Origin: WLWS01 sp965243105
GTDB taxonomy: Bacteria > Pseudomonadota > Gammaproteobacteria > Eutrophobiales > Eutrophobiaceae
DNA: 64,000 bases
Reading direction: 5' to 3'
NCBI GenBank assembly: GCA_965243105.1
Contig: CBDEUC010000003.1
Span: 930,001 to 994,000 of the forward strand
Shown piece by piece: positions 59,257 through 64,000 of the stretch (position 1 is the stretch's first letter; each line of letters begins with the position of its first letter). A program made the position numbers and the translations under genes. Below the pieces are notes generated by a model that worked only from the letters and a program-made list of their open reading frames with translations, had not been told where the DNA came from and made no database searches.

Positions 59257-62200
59257 ATGTTAAATTCGATATTTCAAGTCATTTCCAGAACCAGCCTCGT
59301 GTTGATGCTGTGCCTGCTTCCCTACCCTGGACAAGATCTTCAGGCTGATGAAGATGATTTGATTGAAAAGGCCGAAGAAACTGCGGAAAAAATCAAGGAC
59401 CTGATTGAAAAGTACCAGAAAGCAGAAGTTAATATCGTCAAGCAGGAAGTCGTCACAATCAAGGACACCAGTGGCAATCCCAGGGATTGTGATATGGCGG
59501 TTTTTTACGGTAATGGTCAACAGGCGCGCCTGACCACCAAGGATGGAAAATTTGACGGCAACTTTGATCACAAGCACAACAAGAATGTACCCAACAAGGC
59601 ATTAAGTGTTCGCCTGTCCAACTGTGAATGCCGCGCGATAAAAACCAAACACCAGGTCACCTGGCTTGGCATCGACACGGAACTGGAAAAGCTCAAGGAA
59701 GTTCTCAAGGAAGAAATTGAAGAAGCTGGCAAGGAAAAGGCCAAGGAATATGCGGAGAAAGTCATTCAGAAACTTGCCGAGAAAGTCGGTTCCGGTGTGG
59801 CCGCCGGTGCCAGCAGTTTTCTTTCCGGTTTCAAGGCCGGCGCGGACATGGGTGCTCCGGTTGGTGAGTTTATCACCGACAACATCAACAAGATCCTTGA
59901 TTCCACGGTTAACAAGAATATCGAAGCCGCCGAGCTGAATGGTAATGCACCGCTTTATCCCAGTGTCGGCCATGCGGAGTTACGCGGTCGCTGGGGTAAT
60001 ACCTTTGGTGCCAACCCACAACTACGAAACACATGGAATATCACGGTACGCTGTGGCAGCAGGGTGATTCCACCGTCAGCGGCGAGCTGGAGCAACGTCG
60101 ATGACCTGGTGAAAAGAGAATACCGCGAGAGCCCTGCGGGAAGGCAGGAGGCAGCCGATGCGGCAGCGGCTCGCGCCGAGCAGCAGGCACAGGCACAACG
60201 ACAAAGGGAAGCTGAAGCAGCTGAACGTCGTGCCGAAGCCGAACGCCAGGCTGAAGAACGAAAGCGGGAAGCAGAACGTAAACGACGCGAAGCTGAACGC
60301 AAGCGCCTGTACGAAGAACGCCAGCGTAAACTCAAGGCAAAGGCCGCCGAAATAGCAAAGACCTGCACCATCTGCGACCCGATCAGGAATGACATCAAGG
60401 CGGTACAGGGTCAAATTGAAAAGACCACTGGTGAAATCCCCGATCTTGAACAGGCGGTCACTGACGCTGAGAAAAAAGCCGACCAGGCACGCAACAAGGT
60501 GAAGCAGGCCTCGCAGAAGCTCACCAACTTCCGTAATCCCAGCAGCTCAGCCACGGATGTTGAAAGTGGTCGCACCGTTGACAGTAGCGACCTTGAAGTA
60601 AGAAGACAGGCATCCATTGAAGCGATGGATCGTTACCGTGATGGTAAGCAAAGTGCCCAGGAAACGTCTGAGCAATGGGAAGAGTTAAACGATCCGGGAG
60701 TTATCAAGGACCTGAAAGAAAAAGCGGATAAAAGACTCGAGGCGGAACTGCAGGCCGCCCAGGAAAAAAGCAGACAGGCCGATGAAGCTGTTGCTGCAGC
60801 AAAGCGTAAATTGAACGCAGCGAACAGGAAACTCAAGGAACTTGAAAGAGAGTTAAAAGAGCTACAGGCAAAGCTTGAAGAATGTATCAAGAAGTGCAAG
60901 CAGTATTCTCTTGATATTGCAAAAGGCCGGTACACCGAGGTTGGTGACCTGATGGACTACAGTCCGAGCTTCTACGCCCAGGGAAATACCGAAGACACGC
61001 AAAAAGAAACCATACCGCAGGGTGCAAAGACAGATCCAGGTACAGCAACACCACCGGCGCCTGCCGCCAATCCAGTGGGTAACCAGGATAAACCTGTACA
61101 GGTTGGGCTGACCTGTGTCGGTTTCGGCTGCTCAGGCCCTGTATCCGGTTTTTGCCTGGGCGAATCCTGCAACCAGGATGTGAATCTCAACTGCAGCGGC
61201 AGCGGCTGTACCGAGCTTGTGAACATCGTGTGTCTCGACGGTGGTTGCCCGACAGTGCTTGACTACAACTGTAACGGAAATTCCTGCTCGAGCACGCTGG
61301 ATTACTTCTGTGGTCCCGCAGGCTGCCAGTCGAACCCGGCCCAGGGAGGAGGATTCCTCGCTGGCCTTGGTGACAGCAATCCTTACGAGTTTCCTATTAA
61401 ATGTTCTGGCGCAGGTTGCGGCTACGAATACATTGGTGGTACCTGCTACGGCAGTGCTTGCCCGGAGACCGGTGAACTAAGCTGCCCGGGTACCGGTTGC
61501 ACAGAATCCATTGAACTTAACTGCAGCGGCAATCTTTGCGATGACCAGTTCAACTATGATTGCTATGGCGAGAGCTGTTCAAACTTCCTGCAGGTCAACT
61601 GTAGCGGTAGCAGCTGTGACCAGCTGGATGCTTTTCATCCTTCATCACAACCTTACCTGACCGGTGCCGCACCAGGTGGCCAGGCCATCCTCAGCAGTGG
61701 TGCAGGCGTAGCACCAACAACGAATGCTAGCGACATTAAACCAGTTGTTACACCACGCGGCAGTAGCGACGTAATACCTTCATCCAATTCTGACATAAGC
61801 GTACTGCAATCGGCCGCTGAGAAAATCTCCCGCAATGCTGGCGCCTGCCTGGACGCCGACTGCCCGAAGATCGATTGCGCCACGGCCGCCACTTTACTGC
61901 AGGGACTTATTGTCTCTGAAGCCAACCTGGATGAAATGTACAAGTGGTTGATACAGGCAAGTGACGACGCCATGGCTCACCTGCTGAGTTTGAATGAGAA
62001 TGACATTATCACCTCGGAACAATTGGCCCAGGCCCAGGACGCCCAGGCCTTGCACAAGTACCTTCATGATATCGGTAGCCTGCTACTTGACCTTGCCTCG
62101 CTCAAGGAAGCCGTGGACAAGGTTAAAAGTGGCGAATTCGCCTCTGGTAGCTCGGCACAGCAACTGGATGATGTGTACGAAACATTGAAGGATTTTGAAA

Positions 62201-64000
62201 GTGCTGTAGGCACCATTGGCGCCGCAAATGGTGCAACAACCTGGGCACCTACCTCTAACACTCCGGGACACGTCATCGGCGCACTGGGTGGGGATGCAAT
62301 CGCGGATTCTGTTGGTGCAAAAAATGCCACGCCGGAAAACATTGGCTCCGCCATCAATGACGTGAAGAGTCAAATTAACGATGCCATTTCCATCGTGCAG
62401 GATGCGAAGGACGGTAAGACACCAACGGCTGCCGTAGGCAAGGCCATAGGTCGCATCCTCAAAAACATCTCGGTTGGCAAAATGCGCGAACGACAGGCGC
62501 AAATGGATGAGTACATTCGTAACATTGGTGCAAATGCCGGTGCAATTGCCTCTTCCATGGCCTTCCTGCAGAAAACCAATAGTCGTCGCTTTGCCGTAGA
62601 AGATGCACTAAAGGCCATTCGCGCTGCGAAAGGTGCGCTAATGGCCTGCATGGTCAAGGCCTGCGGTGCCATGAGTCTGGCCCGTCCAAATGTCAGCACG
62701 AATTTTGATGGTTGGGGCGGGGCACTCAGGCACTTTAATGGTCTTACACGGGGTTTGTTCACCTTGCTCGACGGTACTTTTGCTGTAGAGGATCACTGCC
62801 CTGGAACGGAAACCGCTATTTCACTTTTCAGTGGTGATGGCATGGGCTCCGGAAACACCAGTGTCATAGGGGCCAACACAAACCTGACGCCGACACACGA
62901 GGTGACGGCAAAGTGCCCGCGCTGCCAGCCCATCGCTGACAAGCTGGCTGCTAACCTGAGCGAAACCGATTACTGGCGTGCAGAAAAAGCCGCCATCGAA
63001 GAAAAACTTCGCCAGGCCGAAACCCTGCGCCAACGCCGCGGCGTACTGGAAAGTCGTAAGGCCAGTAACCGGCGCTCAATCCAACAATTGAACCAGGGGC
63101 GGGCAGATTCAAAAGCCTTTGGTTTTTACTGGGGTGGTGGTCTTGCTTTCATGCTGCGACAGGCCGAAGCCAGGGGAAGAGACCTGCAACGGCAGATAGA
63201 AGAAATGTCCCGTGAAATCGACCGCCTTGAAGCAAGGAAGAACGAACTCGAAACTATTGACGCTCGGCTTTCAAAGCTACTGGATGAAAGGCGCGGTCTG
63301 CGAACAGATCTGCGTTATTGCCAGGAACAGTATTGTAAAGATTATGACCAAGACAACGCGGCGGTGGGACGTTTTATTGGTGAAATTTTTGCCGATGTAG
63401 AGTTGGTGGATGTCAAGCATGTGAGCGGCAACAATCCCTACGATCGGCGCGACCCAATCGCACCGGATGCGAACCGCATCGGCATGTCGAATCCGGTTTC
63501 AGGTATGAGCACGGGAGGAGGCACCGGCGGTACAGGTGGTGGTATGACCGGTGGTGGTGGAGGTGTCATGATGGAACCCACCATCCAGGTATTACCCTTT
63601 GGCAGCACCTTTATCCCCTTTGATAACCTCAGCCTGGTGGGCCCGGATGCCTGCCCGAGCGATCACTACCATGGCGGAGACGTCATCGCCTGCGATGGCA
63701 GTACTGCCAGTGATCCCGCACCCGGCGTATGTGGTTACGGTACACCCGATGACATCGTGGAAATCCCAGAGTCTTCCTGTACCGATCCCAATGCGGGCAC
63801 CGTGATCCCCATCATGCTGTCAGCATCCATCAATGCCCAGTGTGATGTAAATTCTGGTAATGGTACGAACACACTGAATATCGATGGCACAAATTTCTGT
63901 AACGTGAGCGGCCCCGCACCCCAGGTGGCAGGGGGCACCCACAACTTCACCTGCCAGGAACACACCCAGGTGACCATTACCGGCACCTGCTCAACAACCC
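59257..64000 (+). CDS. Giant secreted cysteine-rich, coiled-coil protein (3' partial)
   Basis: The frame is open from the ATG at 59257 to the window edge, at least 1581 residues with no stop. A Sec signal starts it (TSLVLMLCLLPYPG). Then: an early domain with RDCDMAVFYGNG and NCECRA; a charged alanine/arginine/glutamate coiled coil (about 291-369); module A with C370-x2-C373, coiled coil and C543-x3-C547; 13-residue cysteine repeats (620-787); a helical middle; module B with C1220-x2-C1223, coiled coil and C1355-x4-C1360; a glycine/methionine-rich linker (about 1412-1440); and a further cysteine-bearing, beta-looking C-terminal part. I recognise no family. The architecture suggests an extracellular or periplasmic fibre-like or adhesive structural protein. 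Export beyond the periplasm and the missing end are unknown. Confidence 0.85.
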   Translation, partial: MLNSIFQVISRTSLVLMLCLLPYPGQDLQADEDDLIEKAEETAEKIKDLIEKYQKAEVNIVKQEVVTIKDTSGNPRDCDMAVFYGNGQQARLTTKDGKFDGNFDHKHNKNVPNKALSVRLSNCECRAIKTKHQVTWLGIDTELEKLKEVLKEEIEEAGKEKAKEYAEKVIQKLAEKVGSGVAAGASSFLSGFKAGADMGAPVGEFITDNINKILDSTVNKNIEAAELNGNAPLYPSVGHAELRGRWGNTFGANPQLRNTWNITVRCGSRVIPPSAASWSNVDDLVKREYRESPAGRQEAADAAAARAEQQAQAQRQREAEAAERRAEAERQAEERKREAERKRREAERKRLYEERQRKLKAKAAEIAKTCTICDPIRNDIKAVQGQIEKTTGEIPDLEQAVTDAEKKADQARNKVKQASQKLTNFRNPSSSATDVESGRTVDSSDLEVRRQASIEAMDRYRDGKQSAQETSEQWEELNDPGVIKDLKEKADKRLEAELQAAQEKSRQADEAVAAAKRKLNAANRKLKELERELKELQAKLEECIKKCKQYSLDIAKGRYTEVGDLMDYSPSFYAQGNTEDTQKETIPQGAKTDPGTATPPAPAANPVGNQDKPVQVGLTCVGFGCSGPVSGFCLGESCNQDVNLNCSGSGCTELVNIVCLDGGCPTVLDYNCNGNSCSSTLDYFCGPAGCQSNPAQGGGFLAGLGDSNPYEFPIKCSGAGCGYEYIGGTCYGSACPETGELSCPGTGCTESIELNCSGNLCDDQFNYDCYGESCSNFLQVNCSGSSCDQLDAFHPSSQPYLTGAAPGGQAILSSGAGVAPTTNASDIKPVVTPRGSSDVIPSSNSDISVLQSAAEKISRNAGACLDADCPKIDCATAATLLQGLIVSEANLDEMYKWLIQASDDAMAHLLSLNENDIITSEQLAQAQDAQALHKYLHDIGSLLLDLASLKEAVDKVKSGEFASGSSAQQLDDVYETLKDFESAVGTIGAANGATTWAPTSNTPGHVIGALGGDAIADSVGAKNATPENIGSAINDVKSQINDAISIVQDAKDGKTPTAAVGKAIGRILKNISVGKMRERQAQMDEYIRNIGANAGAIASSMAFLQKTNSRRFAVEDALKAIRAAKGALMACMVKACGAMSLARPNVSTNFDGWGGALRHFNGLTRGLFTLLDGTFAVEDHCPGTETAISLFSGDGMGSGNTSVIGANTNLTPTHEVTAKCPRCQPIADKLAANLSETDYWRAEKAAIEEKLRQAETLRQRRGVLESRKASNRRSIQQLNQGRADSKAFGFYWGGGLAFMLRQAEARGRDLQRQIEEMSREIDRLEARKNELETIDARLSKLLDERRGLRTDLRYCQEQYCKDYDQDNAAVGRFIGEIFADVELVDVKHVSGNNPYDRRDPIAPDANRIGMSNPVSGMSTGGGTGGTGGGMTGGGGGVMMEPTIQVLPFGSTFIPFDNLSLVGPDACPSDHYHGGDVIACDGSTASDPAPGVCGYGTPDDIVEIPESSCTDPNAGTVIPIMLSASINAQCDVNSGNGTNTLNIDGTNFCNVSGPAPQVAGGTHNFTCQEHTQVTITGTCSTT
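61114..61617 (+). repeat. Tandem 39-base (13-residue) cysteine repeats inside the giant gene
   Basis: The protein pattern is C-x4-C-x7, for example CVGFGC, CLGESC, CSGSGC, CLDGGC, CNGNSC and CGPAGC, each seven residues apart. After a roughly 25-residue break come CSGAGC, CYGSAC, CPGTGC, CSGNLC, CYGESC and CSGSSC. Twelve units are seen; all but a few keep Gly at the third position. The DNA copies are diverged, so these are old protein repeats rather than recent slippage. Confidence 0.88.

Noticed and set aside
59955..60935. Minus-strand open frames across the coiled-coil region of the giant gene
   Set aside because: Low-complexity Ser/Ala/Arg translations opposite a repetitive plus-strand coding sequence; no ribosome sites and no family features.
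61114..61617. 39-base periodicity as a CRISPR or other DNA repeat array
   Set aside because: The units are kept only at the protein level, lie inside a long open frame with a signal peptide, and have no spacer structure or cas genes.
1..64000. tRNA or rRNA genes
   Set aside because: I looked through the intergenic regions and saw no T-arm/anticodon pattern or rRNA-like stretch; a covariance search was not possible.

Overview
The window looks like a chromosomal segment of an aerobic, Gram-negative, probably marine gammaproteobacterium of moderate GC content. The reasons are three large TonB-dependent receptors, several lipoproteins and Tat/Sec signal peptides, an LpxH-type lipid A enzyme, queA/tgt, and a perfect CRP-type site. 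The lineage is an inference from gene content; there is no rRNA or other phylogenetic marker. Genes are packed tightly, often with 4-base ATGA/GTGA start-stop overlaps, which were used to choose several starts. I saw no tRNA, rRNA, CRISPR array, transposase, integrase or phage gene.

Layout. 1-1670: the 3' end of an S9 peptidase and a propeller-like protein, closed by a strong bidirectional terminator. 1737-5747: a TonB receptor and an exported amidohydrolase. 5889-11222: a quaternary-amine (betaine-like) demethylation locus with a Rieske oxygenase, a trimethylamine-dehydrogenase-family flavoprotein, a methylenetetrahydrofolate-reductase-like protein and a homocysteine-methyltransferase-like protein. 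11227-24969 (minus strand): a TonB receptor followed by an eight-gene operon holding two formylglycine sulfatases, two metallo-beta-lactamase-fold hydrolases of sulfatase-related types, two YtcJ-type amidohydrolases, an NTF2-fold protein and an esterase. 25271-28664: an AraC regulator and a third TonB receptor. 28981-32425: a Tat-exported subunit with a GMC flavoprotein, then a membrane TPR protein.

32448-41740 (minus strand) is a compact 12-gene operon that looks like a pathway for a phenolic or other aromatic compound. It has two vanillyl-alcohol-oxidase-family flavoproteins, a lipoprotein cytochrome c, a UbiD decarboxylase with its small D subunit, a Rieske oxygenase, an NTF2-fold protein fused to two CDGSH iron-sulfur motifs, EthD and DJ-1 family proteins, and three proteins I do not recognise. 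41992-44110 holds a small secreted protein facing a DUF692 (MbnB/BufB-type) enzyme and its probable partner. 44286-48367 has a 5-oxoprolinase/hydantoinase fusion and a thioesterase-like protein. 48432-53169 has two phosphoesterases, acetolactate synthase and a glycosyltransferase.

53183-57858 (minus strand) is queA, tgt, then an F420-type luciferase-like oxidoreductase, an NTF2-fold protein and a homologue of archaeal F420-dependent methylenetetrahydromethanopterin dehydrogenase (Mtd). This is one of the two most unusual parts of the window. The other is a giant secreted protein that starts at 59257 and runs off the right edge (at least 1581 residues). It carries a strict 13-residue cysteine repeat and a duplicated cysteine-clasped coiled-coil module, and lies divergent from a LuxR-type regulator with a perfect TGTGA-N6-TCACA site between them. 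A folded palindromic element occurs twice, near 7.1 kb and 56.7 kb.
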